Positions 8,769 to 17,393 of a DNA stretch of 64,000 nt are shown piece by piece (within the stretch, counting starts at the first letter, position 1; each line of letters starts with the position of its first letter). Below the pieces are notes generated by a model. The model was not told where the DNA came from. It did not search any database and worked only from the letters and a program-made list of their open reading frames with translations. This DNA is from Pseudomonas sp. (GTDB taxonomy: Bacteria; Pseudomonadota; Gammaproteobacteria; Pseudomonadales; Pseudomonadaceae), in assembly GCF_030683065.1 (NCBI RefSeq), contig NZ_JAUXMX010000029.1, positions 124,001 to 188,000 on the forward strand, in the 5' to 3' direction. The position numbers and the translations under genes are program-made.

Positions 8769-9932
8769 ATGATGATCGTAGGAGTGGGCCATGCCCGCGA
8801 AAGCATTCACAGGGTCGGTAGCAGAATCGCGGGCATGGCCCGCTCCTACCTCTTATTGCTGTGCGTCCTGCTGAGCCTGCCGGCGCAAGCCGAACGGCTC
8901 AAGGATCTGGCCAGCATCCAGGGCGTGCGCAGCAACCAGTTGATTGGCTACGGCCTGGTCGTGGGCCTCAATGGCAGCGGCGACCAGACCACCCAGACCC
9001 CGTTCACCGTGCAGACCTTCAATAACATGATGGCGCAATTCGGTATCAAGGTGCCGCAAGGCGGCAACGTGCAGCTGAAGAACGTCGCGGCGGTGTCGAT
9101 CCATGCCGACCTGCCAGCGTTCGCCCGGCCGGGGCAGACCATCGACATCACCATCTCCTCCATCGGTAACGCCAAAAGCCTGCGCGGCGGTAGCTTGCTG
9201 ATGGCGCCGATGAAAGGTATCGACGGTAATGTCTACGCCATCGCCCAAGGCAACCTGGTGGTTGGTGGGTTCGATGCCGAAGGCGGCGACGGTTCGCGGA
9301 TTACCGTCAACGTGCCCTCGGCGGGACGCATTCCCGGCGGTGCCACGGTTGAGCGCTCGGTGCCAAGCGGTTTCAATCAGGGCAATACCCTGACCCTCAA
9401 TCTCAACCGTCCGGATTTCACCACGGCGAAGAACATCGTCGATCAGATCAATGACCTGCTTGGCCCTGGCGTCGCCCAGGCGCTCGACGGCGGCTCGATC
9501 CGCGTCAGTGCGCCGCTCGACCCGAATCAGCGGGTGGATTACCTGTCGATTCTGGAAAACCTCGAAGTCGAAGTCGGCCAGGCGGTGGCCAAGATCATCA
9601 TCAATTCACGCACCGGCACCATCGTCATCGGCCAGAACGTGCGGGTGCAGCCAGCGGCCGTGACCCATGGCAGCCTCACGGTCACCATCACCGAAGACCC
9701 TATCGTCAGCCAGCCGGAAGCACTATCGGGCGGCCAGACTGCGGTGGTGCCGCGCTCGCGGGTGAACGCCGACCAGGAGGCCAAGCCGATGTTCAAATTC
9801 GGCCCCGGTACCACCCTGGATGAAATTGTCCGGGCGGTTAACCAAGTGGGCGCATCGCCCTCCGACCTGATGGCTATCCTGGAGGCGCTCAAGCAAGCCG
9901 GCGCCCTGCAGGCCGACCTGATCGTGATTTGA
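8769..9932 (+). CDS. flgI: FlgI P-ring protein with a REP-encoded N-terminal extension
   Basis: FlgI builds the periplasmic P ring. The mature part ([27 protein letters not shown] onward) is fully conserved and follows a signal peptide core [15 protein letters not shown]. The 5' end is odd: a 72-base REP palindrome (8778-8849) lies in frame, encoding 24 extra codons ahead of the hydrophobic core. Candidate starts are ATG 8760, 8769 or 8772, served by TAAGGA at 8755-8760, and ATG 8835 inside the palindrome, which has no ribosome site. I favour 8769 (387 residues) on spacing. From 8835 the product would be 365 residues, near the family's usual size. Which start is used is open. Confidence 0.88.
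   Translation: MMIVGVGHARESIHRVGSRIAGMARSYLLLLCVLLSLPAQAERLKDLASIQGVRSNQLIGYGLVVGLNGSGDQTTQTPFTVQTFNNMMAQFGIKVPQGGNVQLKNVAAVSIHADLPAFARPGQTIDITISSIGNAKSLRGGSLLMAPMKGIDGNVYAIAQGNLVVGGFDAEGGDGSRITVNVPSAGRIPGGATVERSVPSGFNQGNTLTLNLNRPDFTTAKNIVDQINDLLGPGVAQALDGGSIRVSAPLDPNQRVDYLSILENLEVEVGQAVAKIIINSRTGTIVIGQNVRVQPAAVTHGSLTVTITEDPIVSQPEALSGGQTAVVPRSRVNADQEAKPMFKFGPGTTLDEIVRAVNQVGASPSDLMAILEALKQAGALQADLIVI
8778..8849. repeat. REP-type palindrome fused into the flgI 5' end
   Basis: GTAGGAGTGGGCCATGCCCGCGA is mirrored almost perfectly by TCGCGGGCATGGCCCGCTCCTAC. Length is 72 bases, a multiple of three, without stop codons in the flgI frame. Same family as 2463-2528, so the element is mobile or repeatedly copied. 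Confidence 0.9.
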
Positions 9933-9943
9933 GGTAATAGGTT

Positions 9944-11119
9944 ATGGACTCTCGACTCTCGGCCGGTTTGCTCGGCAGCGTCAACACCAACAGCCCGCTG
10001 GACAGCGGCGCCTTCACCGACCTGAACCGGCTCAACCAGCTCAAGGTGGGTGGCGACAGCGAAAAGAACATTCGCAAGGTGGCGCAAGAGTTCGAGTCGC
10101 TGTTTCTCAATGAAATGCTCAAGGCCATGCGTTCGGCCAACGAAGTGTTCGCTGAAGGCAACTTCATGAACAGCAACGAGAGCAAGACCTACCAAGACAT
10201 GCACGACCAGCAATTGTCGGTGACCCTGTCGAACAACCAGAACGGTATCGGCCTGGCCGACGTGCTGGTGCGGCAGATGTCGCAAATCAAGGACGCCGGC
10301 AGCCGGCCTAATCCCTTCGCCCAGGTCGATCAGCCGGTGCCGAGTGCGCCAAGCCAACCCTTGGCCAAGGTTGACGGCGGTCGTGACGATTCATCCCTGC
10401 TCAACCAGCGTCGCCTGTCGTTGCCGAGCAAGCTCGGCGATCGGATGATGGCGGGCATTGTGCCTACAGCCGGCGCGCCGGCTGATAGCCAGCCACTGGC
10501 GCAGAACGACTGGATCCCGGCCAAGGCGTTTGCCGCGCCTGCCGACAAGGCCCTGAGTCTGAATGGTACGGACGCCATCAGCGGTCGCCGCTTGGCCGAG
10601 GCTCTGGGCAAGACGGCCTTCACCTCGAAAGACGAATTTATCGCCGCCATGCTGCCTATGGCCGAACAGGCCGCCGAGAAAATCGGTGTCGATGCGCGCT
10701 ACCTGGTAGCCCAGGCTGCGCTGGAAACCGGCTGGGGCAAGTCGATCATCCGCCAGCAAGACGGTACCAGCAGCCACAACCTGTTTGGCATCAAGAGCCA
10801 CAACAGCTGGGATGGCGAGTCGGCGCGGGTAATGACCACCGAATACAAAGGCGGCCAGGCAGTCAAGGAGGCGGCATCCTTCCGCGCCTACGACTCCTAC
10901 GCCCACAGCTTCGAAGACTACGTGAGCTTTTTGCAGAGCAACGGCCGCTACCAGAACGCACTAAGTTCCACCGCAAACCCCGAGCAGTTTGCCCGCGAGT
11001 TGCAGAAGGCCGGTTACGCCACCGACCCGCAGTACGCACGCAAGGTGGCGCAGATCGCCCGGCAGATGTCGACCTACCAAACCATCGCGTCCAGCGACAA
11101 CGCGCTGATCCGGGGATGA
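9944..11119 (+). CDS. flgJ: FlgJ rod cap and peptidoglycan hydrolase
   Basis: FlgJ caps the growing rod and opens the peptidoglycan for it. The 391-residue protein has an N-terminal rod-cap domain (about 30-115: VAQEFESLFLNEMLKAMRSAN). A long linker and a C-terminal glucosaminidase/muramidase domain follow (about 225-385). That domain includes LVAQAALETGWGKSII, whose Glu is the likely catalytic acid, and NLFGIKSHNSWDG. It is longer than the roughly 315 residues of enteric FlgJ because of the linker, as in other pseudomonads. GAGG precedes ATG 9944, 11 bases after flgI. Confidence 0.95.
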   Translation: MDSRLSAGLLGSVNTNSPLDSGAFTDLNRLNQLKVGGDSEKNIRKVAQEFESLFLNEMLKAMRSANEVFAEGNFMNSNESKTYQDMHDQQLSVTLSNNQNGIGLADVLVRQMSQIKDAGSRPNPFAQVDQPVPSAPSQPLAKVDGGRDDSSLLNQRRLSLPSKLGDRMMAGIVPTAGAPADSQPLAQNDWIPAKAFAAPADKALSLNGTDAISGRRLAEALGKTAFTSKDEFIAAMLPMAEQAAEKIGVDARYLVAQAALETGWGKSIIRQQDGTSSHNLFGIKSHNSWDGESARVMTTEYKGGQAVKEAASFRAYDSYAHSFEDYVSFLQSNGRYQNALSSTANPEQFARELQKAGYATDPQYARKVAQIARQMSTYQTIASSDNALIRG

Positions 11120-11127
11120 ACTGAGCC

Positions 11128-13152
11128 ATGGCTGACCTACTGAGTATTGGCCTGTCCGGGTTGGCGGCGAACAAGACGTCGCTGGCAGTCACCGGGCATA
11201 ACATTACCAACGTGAACACCCCGGGTTTCTCGCGCCAGGACACGGTGCAGGCCACGCGCAACCCTCAGTTCAGCGGTGCCGGCTATATCGGCTCGGGCAC
11301 CACGTTGGTGGATGTTCGGCGCACGTATAGCGAGTTCCTCGGCACCCAGGTGCGTAGCAGCACCGCGCTGAGCTCCGACGTCGAGGCTTACAGAAGTCAG
11401 ATCGAGCAGCTCGACTCGCTACTGGCCGGCACCACCACCGGCATTACGCCTTCGCTGCAGAAGTTCTTCTCGTCCCTGCAAACGGCCGCCGAAGACCCCG
11501 CCAACATCCCGGCGCGGCAATTGGTGCTGTCCGAGGCAGAAGGCCTGGCCCGGCGCTTCAATACCGTGTCCGACCGGATCAACGAGCAGAACGAGTTCAT
11601 CAACAAGCAGATGGTCGCTGTCGGTGACCAGGTCAATCGCCTGGCCACCTCAATTGCCAGTTACAACGATGCAATCGCCAACGCCTCGGCCAACGGCCAG
11701 CAACCTAACGACCTGCTCGATGCGCGTGAAGAGGCCGTCCGCCAGCTGTCCACCTTTATTGGCGTGACCGTGGTGGCGCAGGATAACAACGCGCTCAACC
11801 TGTTCGTTGGCTCCGGCCAGCCGCTGGTGGTGGGCAGCACCACCAGCCGCCTGGAAATCGGGCCAGGGCAGGCCGACCCGACCCGTTTCGAGGTCAGCTT
11901 TGTCAGTGGCGGCTCGCGGCAGGGCATTACCTCCCTGATCACCGGTGGCGAAATGGGCGGACTGATTCGCTATCGCAGCGAGACCCTGGACCCAACCCTC
12001 AATTCACTGGGGCGACTGGCCCTGGCGGTCAGCGATCAAGTCAACACCCAGCTCGGTCAAGGCCTGGACCTGAAAGGCCAGGTGGGCACGGCGCTGTTCG
12101 GTGACTACAACGACACCGCGTTGGCCCAGCTGCGAGTACGGGCGTTCTCGACCAACACCAGCAACGTCCAGCCGGCGCTGAATATCACCGACACCAGCGT
12201 GCTCACCACCAGCGACTACCGCCTGGAATACGATGGCAACAATTACACCGCGCGGCGCTTGAGCGACGGTGAGGCGATGACCGTTAGCAATGCGGCCGGC
12301 GTGCTCAGTTTTGCCGATAGCAATGGGCGCGACCAAGGCTTTACCGTAACTCCAGGCGGCACGCCGGATACCGGGGATCGCTTCTTGTTACAGCCGACCC
12401 GGCGGGGCGCCACGACCATCAGTGCCCAGTTGGATCAGCCCGATCAGTTGGCGTTTGCTGCCCCAGTGCGCTCAGAGGCGAATTTACAGAACCGCGGTAA
12501 TGCGGTGATCGGTCAGCCCTCCATCGATAACGTCCAGGATCCGCTGGTTCCGGCGGATCTGCAGGCGCTATCACCGCTGACTATGACCTATGCCGCGCCT
12601 GTCGCGCCTGCCACGGCTGGGACGCTGACCCTGAGTGCGCCGGGTGGCGTCACCTTTTCGCCGGCTATCTTGAGCATCACTCCGGGGCAGAGCAACACGC
12701 TGAGCTATACGGTCACATCTGGTGGCAGTACGATGGAAGTCTCGCAGGCCTTCAGCGGCCGCCCAGAAGCTGGCGACACTTTCACCCTGGGCTTCAACCA
12801 AAACGGCGTATCGGACAACCGCAACGCCTTGAAGATGGTCGATTTGCAGACCAAACAGACTGTAGGCGTGGACCCGACAGTGACGGGCATCAGCACCGGC
12901 GTCAGCTTTACCGACGGCTATGGCGACCTGGTCGAGCGGGTTGGTACCCTGACGGCGCAAGCCCGGCAGGACAGTGCCGCCACCGGTGCCATCCTCAAAC
13001 AGGCGACCGACAACCGCGACTCGCTGTCCGCAGTCAACCTCGACGAAGAAGCCGCCAACCTGATCAAATTCGAGCAGTACTACAACGCTTCGGCACAGGT
13101 CATTCAAGTTGCACGCTCTTTGTTCGATACCCTGCTAAATACATTCAGATAA
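11128..13152 (+). CDS. flgK: FlgK hook-filament junction protein 1 (HAP1)
   Basis: FlgK is the first of two junction proteins between hook and filament. The 674-residue protein has the family N-terminus (LLSIGLSGLAANKTSLAVTGHNITNVNTPGFSRQ) and C-terminus (NLDEEAANLIKFEQYYNASAQVIQVARSLFDTLL). A large, variable, Ser/Thr/Gly-rich centre makes it longer than the enteric protein (about 550). It starts eight bases after flgJ. A common intergenic palindrome separates it from flgL. Confidence 0.95.
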   Translation: MADLLSIGLSGLAANKTSLAVTGHNITNVNTPGFSRQDTVQATRNPQFSGAGYIGSGTTLVDVRRTYSEFLGTQVRSSTALSSDVEAYRSQIEQLDSLLAGTTTGITPSLQKFFSSLQTAAEDPANIPARQLVLSEAEGLARRFNTVSDRINEQNEFINKQMVAVGDQVNRLATSIASYNDAIANASANGQQPNDLLDAREEAVRQLSTFIGVTVVAQDNNALNLFVGSGQPLVVGSTTSRLEIGPGQADPTRFEVSFVSGGSRQGITSLITGGEMGGLIRYRSETLDPTLNSLGRLALAVSDQVNTQLGQGLDLKGQVGTALFGDYNDTALAQLRVRAFSTNTSNVQPALNITDTSVLTTSDYRLEYDGNNYTARRLSDGEAMTVSNAAGVLSFADSNGRDQGFTVTPGGTPDTGDRFLLQPTRRGATTISAQLDQPDQLAFAAPVRSEANLQNRGNAVIGQPSIDNVQDPLVPADLQALSPLTMTYAAPVAPATAGTLTLSAPGGVTFSPAILSITPGQSNTLSYTVTSGGSTMEVSQAFSGRPEAGDTFTLGFNQNGVSDNRNALKMVDLQTKQTVGVDPTVTGISTGVSFTDGYGDLVERVGTLTAQARQDSAATGAILKQATDNRDSLSAVNLDEEAANLIKFEQYYNASAQVIQVARSLFDTLLNTFR

Positions 13153-13185
13153 CAGCGCGCCGCTAGCGGGCGCGCGCAGAACAAT

Positions 13186-13220
13186 CCCCTCTCCCTCCGG
13201 GAGAGGGCTAGGGTGAGGGG
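13186..13220. repeat. Intergenic palindrome CCCCTCTCCC...GGTGAGGGG
   Basis: CCCTCTCCCTCCGGGAGAGGGCTAGGGTGAGGG type element, a hairpin found between genes in many bacteria. A GCGCGCC/GGCGCGC stem (about 13155-13176) lies just before it. Neither has a T run, so they may shape mRNA between flgK and flgL rather than terminate. Confidence 0.7.
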
Positions 13221-13265
13221 CTGCTCGCGGCGGCCCGACTCCGGATTGCAACAAGAGGCTCAAGC

Positions 13266-14534
13266 ATGCGCATCTCCACCATCCAGGCATTCAACAACGG
13301 AGTCGCCGGCATCCAGCGTAACTACGCCAATGCCACTCGTACCCAGGAGCAGATCAGTACCGGCAACCGCATCCTAACTCCGGCGGACGATCCGGTCGCC
13401 TCGGTGCGCCTGTTGCAGCTGGAGCAACAGCAAAACGTACTGACCCAGTACAAAGACAACCTAACTGCCGCGAACAACAGCCTGACCCAGGAAGAGGTCA
13501 CCCTCAATTCGGTAAATACCGTGCTTCAGCGGGTACGCGAGTTGGCGGTGCAGGCGGGCAATGGCGCGCTCAGTACCGCCGATCTCCAGTCCATAGGTGC
13601 TGAGTTGGGCGAGCGTGAAAACGAACTGTTCGGTCTGATGAATACCCGCAATGCCCGCGGCGAATACCTGTTCGCCGGCTTTCAGGGCAAGACCCAACCC
13701 TTTGTCCGTGAGGGCGACGGCAGTTACAGCTACAAGGGTGATGAGGGGCAGCGCAAGTTGCAGGTGGCAAGTTCGCTGGAAGTGCCGATCAGTGACAACG
13801 GCAAGAAAATCTTCCAGAACGTCACCAATGCCGGGCGCCTGGAGGCTAATCCCCCGGCTCCTCCTTACACAGCCCCGGTCGGCTCCACCCTCAGCGTGTC
13901 CGCTCCATTGGTGCAGGACGAAGTGGCCTTCTCCGGGGCTCCACCGTTCCCGCCGGCCGGCATTGGCATCCGGTTTATTTCCGATAGCGATTATGTGGTC
14001 TATGACCAGGCCAGCCCGCCGACTTTCCCGGTGACCTTACCGGATGCCTTGGTGCTGCAGAGCGGCAGCGTCGACGATCAGTCCGATACCAGCGGCCAGT
14101 TGGTTTTTCGCGGGGTGAGCGTACAGTTCGACGGTTTGCCCGTGGGCGGCGAAAGCATCCTTATCACCGCCGACCCCACTCGGCAGAAGCAGGGCATCCT
14201 CGACACCATCGCCAATCTACGCACTAGCCTGGAAAACCCGGCAACCGGCTCGCAGGTAAACGATGCAGTGGCGGTGGCCCTGACCAACCTCGATCATGGC
14301 ATGACCACGGTCGACAGCGTGCGCGGTGAAATCGGCGCGCGCCTGAATATCATCGAGTCCAGCCAGACCGATAACGAAGACGTCGCCCTGGTCAACAAGT
14401 CCGTGCAGGCCGAACTGCGTGAGCTGGACTACGCCGAGGCGCTGTCGCGGTTGTCCTTCCAGACCATCGTGCTGGAGGCATCGCAGCAGAGCTACGTAAA
14501 GATTGCCGGACTCAGCCTGTTCAACAAAATATAA
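13266..14534 (+). CDS. flgL: FlgL hook-filament junction protein 3 (HAP3)
   Basis: FlgL is the second junction protein, on which the flagellin filament starts. The 422-residue protein is flagellin-like: N-terminal helix (MRISTIQAFNNGVAGIQRNYANATRTQEQISTGNRILTPADDP) and C-terminal helix (VQAELRELDYAEALSRLSFQTIVLEASQQSY). A variable middle holds a Pro-rich stretch around residues 195-260. Last gene of the flgFGHIJKL operon; an 812-base repeat array follows. Confidence 0.95.
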   Translation: MRISTIQAFNNGVAGIQRNYANATRTQEQISTGNRILTPADDPVASVRLLQLEQQQNVLTQYKDNLTAANNSLTQEEVTLNSVNTVLQRVRELAVQAGNGALSTADLQSIGAELGERENELFGLMNTRNARGEYLFAGFQGKTQPFVREGDGSYSYKGDEGQRKLQVASSLEVPISDNGKKIFQNVTNAGRLEANPPAPPYTAPVGSTLSVSAPLVQDEVAFSGAPPFPPAGIGIRFISDSDYVVYDQASPPTFPVTLPDALVLQSGSVDDQSDTSGQLVFRGVSVQFDGLPVGGESILITADPTRQKQGILDTIANLRTSLENPATGSQVNDAVAVALTNLDHGMTTVDSVRGEIGARLNIIESSQTDNEDVALVNKSVQAELRELDYAEALSRLSFQTIVLEASQQSYVKIAGLSLFNKI

Positions 14535-14656
14535 AAGCCAACAAAACCCTTCGCCTTGGGCGGTATCGACACGTTTTTCGTTGTATGTGGCGGGCCCCGC
14601 AGGTGGGGCTGCGTAGGCTCGAACGAAGCGATAGCCTACGAAAGCGCTGCGATCCC

Positions 14657-15136
14657 GTAGGATGGGTTAGCCGCCACAGCGCTTCGATCAAGGCAGCGTT
14701 GTGCGTGCGGCGTAACCCATCACCTGCAGCGTGCCGGCTGAGGCCATGTTGGGTTACGCGGCGGTTGAAGGCCGGGCTTGATTCAGGATAAACGCTCGCC
14801 GGTAACCCAACCTACGGGCTGCGGATTTGCGTCCGAATTAGATCCGTAGACGGTTTGCGGGTTTGCGACCGAAGCCGACCCATAGGATGGGTTAGCCGCC
14901 ACAGCGCTTCGATCAAGGCAGCGTTGCGCGTGCGGCGTAACCCATCACCTGCCGCGTACCGGCTGACGCTATGTTGGGTTACACGGCGGTTGAAGGCTGG
15001 GGTTGATTCAAGAGAAGCGTCCGCCGCTAACCCAACCTACGGGCTGCGGGCTTGCGACCGAAGCAGACCCGTAGGATGGGTTAGCCGCCCCAGTGCTTCG
15101 ATCAAAGCAGCGTTGTGCGTGCGGCGTAACCCATCA
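14657..15136. repeat. Tandem array of GGGTTAGCCGCC/GGCGTAACCC palindromes
   Basis: Unit C (GTAGGATGGGTTAGCCGCC ... GGCGTAACCCATC, about 66 bases) occurs at 14657-14721, 14882-14946 and 15071-15136. Unit D (GTTGGGTTACGCGGCGG ... CGCCG-TAACCCAACCTACGG) occurs at 14747-14817 and 14971-15042. The order is C-D-C-D-C. Each unit is itself an inverted repeat, and the same compound occurs in opposite orientation upstream of fleS. Confidence 0.9.
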
Positions 15137-15219
15137 CCTGCGACAGGTGACACTCCCGCTTGGGTCGATCGATTGTTGCCTCTCACGGAAAATTTTTCGC
15201 TGAATAAGACAAAAACTCC

Positions 15220-15246
15220 TAAAGCATCCCGGCTTGGCGCCGATAA
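15220..15246 (+). promoter_or_regulatory. Sigma-28 (FliA) promoter of fliC
   Basis: TAAA, 15 bases, then GCCGATAA: a perfect match to the flagellar sigma-28 consensus, about 100 bases before fliC. Confidence 0.92.
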
Positions 15247-15346
15247 AGATTAGGAATGCGAAGTAACTGGGGTGCCTGAGCAAGGCCACCAACCAAGCTC
15301 GCACTACCCGGATACCTTTAGTACCAGCCCATTGGAGGCAAACACC

Positions 15347-16879
15347 ATGGCCCTTACCGTCAATACCAACATTGCGTCGCTCAACACCCAGCGCAACCTG
15401 AATGGTTCTTCCAATGCGCTGGCGACCACCATGCAGCGTTTGTCCACTGGTTCGCGTATCAACAGCGCCAAGGACGATGCCGCCGGCCTGCAGATTTCCA
15501 ACCGCATGACCAGCCAGATCAACGGCCTCGGCGTAGCGGTGCGCAACGCCAACGACGGCATCTCCCTGGCGCAAACCGCGGAAGGTGCTCTGCAGCAGTC
15601 GACCAACATCCTGCAGCGCATGCGTGACCTGTCCCTGCAATCGGCCAACGGCACCAACGATGCTACCGACCGCAAGGCGCTGCAAAAAGAAGTAAGCACC
15701 CTGCAGTCCGAACTCAACCGTATCGCCGATACCACCACCTTCGGCGGCCGTAAGGTACTGGACGGCTCCATGGCCAACGTGGACTTCCAGGTGGGCGCCA
15801 ATGCGCGTGAAACCATCGGTGTGTCGATCAAGGCTTCGAGCGCCAAGGATATCGGCTCCTTTACCATCAAGTCGTCCGGTTCCCAGACAGGTAAAGCTGT
15901 GATCGGCACTGCTCTGGGTACTGCTCCTGTCAGCGGGTTGCCAGCTATTACCGCAGGCGCTTTGGTGATCACCGGTCCAGAAGGGCAAAAAGGCACCGCC
16001 GCAACCGTTGCTATCAACGGTTCTGCCCGCGATATTGCAGCCGCCATCAATGGAGTCACTACGGACACCGGGGTGAGTGCCACTGCTTCCACCAAGGCTC
16101 AGTTGAGTGATCTGGGGGAGAACGGCATTGTCAAATTCAACCTTAAAGGTTCGGGCAGCGAAGTTGCTATTGAGGCAACGATTGGTGATAAAACGGACTT
16201 GACGTCTTTGGCAAACGTTATCAATGCGCAGTCTGCTTCGACCGGTATTACGGCTGATGCGACCAAGGGTGATGGCAAACTGACCCTGACCAGCAAGGAT
16301 GGCTACAATATTGAAATCAGTGATTTCAATATTAACGAGGGTGGTGGCACACCATTAACGAATGCGACTGTCGCAAAAGTGACGTCTTTTGACGAGAAGG
16401 GTGTGGCTGATACTGCAAATGCGATCACTTTGAGTGAGGTTGCTGCGTCTAACATAGACTCCGCGACGGTGGTGGGCAACTTCAGCATGTCGGCCCTCGG
16501 CGGTTTCAGTGTAACGGGTTCGGCGACTACTTATATTGCCACTGGCGATGTCAACTCCAAGCAGTCGGCTGTAAGCGCCATCAACATTGCCACTGTCGAC
16601 GGTGCCCAGGATGCAATCGCTGTAATCGACGGCGCCCTGGCGCAGATCGACGAGGTACGCTCCGGTCTGGGTGCTGCGCAAAACCGTTTCGATAACACCA
16701 TCAGCAACTTGCAGAGCGTTCAGGAAAACGTCTCCGCAGCCCGTGGTCGTATCCAGGACACCGACTATGCCGCCGAAACCGCGAATCTGAGCAAGAACCA
16801 GATTCTGCAGCAGGCCGGCACCGCGATCCTGGCCCAGGCCAATCAGTTGCCGCAGGCGGTTCTCAGCCTCCTCGGTTAA
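15347..16879 (+). CDS. fliC: FliC flagellin
   Basis: FliC is the filament subunit. The 510-residue protein has the conserved N-terminal D0/D1 helices ([34 protein letters not shown]; about 1-175). The C-terminal D1/D0 ([27 protein letters not shown] ... [22 protein letters not shown]; about 425-510) is also conserved. The centre (about 175-420) is variable, Ser/Thr/Gly-rich and visibly more AT-rich than the ends. ATG 15347 follows TTGGAGG; the upstream 15272 start is not plausible. Monocistronic behind a sigma-28 promoter and in front of a strong terminator. The only flagellin gene in the window. Confidence 0.97.
   Translation: MALTVNTNIASLNTQRNLNGSSNALATTMQRLSTGSRINSAKDDAAGLQISNRMTSQINGLGVAVRNANDGISLAQTAEGALQQSTNILQRMRDLSLQSANGTNDATDRKALQKEVSTLQSELNRIADTTTFGGRKVLDGSMANVDFQVGANARETIGVSIKASSAKDIGSFTIKSSGSQTGKAVIGTALGTAPVSGLPAITAGALVITGPEGQKGTAATVAINGSARDIAAAINGVTTDTGVSATASTKAQLSDLGENGIVKFNLKGSGSEVAIEATIGDKTDLTSLANVINAQSASTGITADATKGDGKLTLTSKDGYNIEISDFNINEGGGTPLTNATVAKVTSFDEKGVADTANAITLSEVAASNIDSATVVGNFSMSALGGFSVTGSATTYIATGDVNSKQSAVSAINIATVDGAQDAIAVIDGALAQIDEVRSGLGAAQNRFDNTISNLQSVQENVSAARGRIQDTDYAAETANLSKNQILQQAGTAILAQANQLPQAVLSLLG
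16307..16333. repeat. Perfect 27-base palindrome inside fliC
   Basis: AATATTGAAATCA, one G, then TGATTTCAATATT: 13-bp perfect arms with a single-base centre, inside the variable domain (codes NIEISDFNI). Confidence 0.95.
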
Positions 16880-16907
16880 ACTGACCAGCAAGGTCTGCAA
16901 TAGACGG

Positions 16908-16940
16908 CGGGGGAAAGTGCTTGGCACTTTTCCCCGTTTT
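16908..16940 (+). terminator. Rho-independent terminator after fliC
   Basis: A 13-bp stem (CGGGGGAAAGTGC / GCACTTTTCCCCG, one G-T pair) with loop TTG is followed by TTTT. It lies between fliC and flaG. Confidence 0.92.
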
Positions 16941-16959
16941 GCCATTGAGAGGTGATGAG

Positions 16960-17325
16960 ATGGATATTGCACTTGGTAGTGCATTGCCGGTTGCCGCGGC
17001 TAAGGGGCGTACGGAACCTTTGGTGACAGTGGCGGAGACGCCCACGGTTGGGCAGGCTCGGGCACCAGTGTTGGCCTCCGTTGACGCCGAGGGCCAGGCG
17101 GGTCGTGAATCCCTGGAGCAGGCGGTGTCGAGCATCAAAGATTTTGTGCAGGCCATTCGCCGTGATCTGAATTTCAGCCTGGATGATTCCAGTGGCCGGG
17201 TAGTGATCAAAGTGACGGATAGCGTCTCCGGCGATGTGATTCGGCAGATGCCCTCTGAAGAGGCACTGCGCCTGGCCGAAAGTCTGGATGAGGTACGCAG
17301 CTTGTTGTTCAAGGCCGAGGCATAA
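16960..17325 (+). CDS. flaG: FlaG family protein
   Basis: FlaG proteins lie between flagellin and cap genes in polar flagellates and influence filament length; the mechanism is unsettled. The 121-residue protein has a variable N-terminus and the conserved C-terminal domain (about 50-121: QAIRRDLNFSLDDSSGRVVIKVTDS, VIRQMPSEEALRLAESLDEV). ATG 16960 (MDIALGSALP) is preferred over TTG 16921 because GAGAGGTGATG lies just upstream and the earlier start falls in the fliC terminator. Expression may depend on read-through from fliC. Confidence 0.9.
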   Translation: MDIALGSALPVAAAKGRTEPLVTVAETPTVGQARAPVLASVDAEGQAGRESLEQAVSSIKDFVQAIRRDLNFSLDDSSGRVVIKVTDSVSGDVIRQMPSEEALRLAESLDEVRSLLFKAEA

Positions 17326-17348
17326 GCGGCATGTTTCTTGATTGAGTT

Positions 17349-17364
17349 AGGGTCTTTCGTTGCA
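17349..17364 (+). promoter_or_regulatory. Probable sigma-54 promoter of the fliD operon
   Basis: AGGGTC-TTTCG-TTGCA has GG-N10-GC spacing and a perfect -12 TTGC; the -24 box is weaker (GGGTC for GGCAC). Predicted start is near 17375, about 18 bases before fliD. Confidence 0.6.
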
Positions 17365-17393
17365 AGCGTCAACTCCATGACGAGGTGGTTAGC

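Larger units (their letters stand above)
14535..15346. other. Gene-free gap between flgL and fliC
   Basis: No credible gene. It is mostly a tandem repeat array (14657-15136), preceded by a GTAGGCTCGAACGAAGCGATAGCCTACG palindrome (about 14610-14640), followed by an AT-rich stretch and the fliC sigma-28 promoter. Some pseudomonads carry flagellin glycosylation genes at this position; none is present here. Confidence 0.85.

Noticed and set aside
14657..15136. Possible CRISPR array
   Set aside because: Units are long palindromes of differing types without uniform short repeats and unique spacers, and no cas genes are near.
14855..15253. A 132-codon plus-strand frame with repeating protein blocks (RRNPSPA...CWVTRRLKA)
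   Set aside because: It is the translation of tandem C/D palindromes, has no ribosome site, and the same peptide blocks appear wherever the repeats occur in either orientation.
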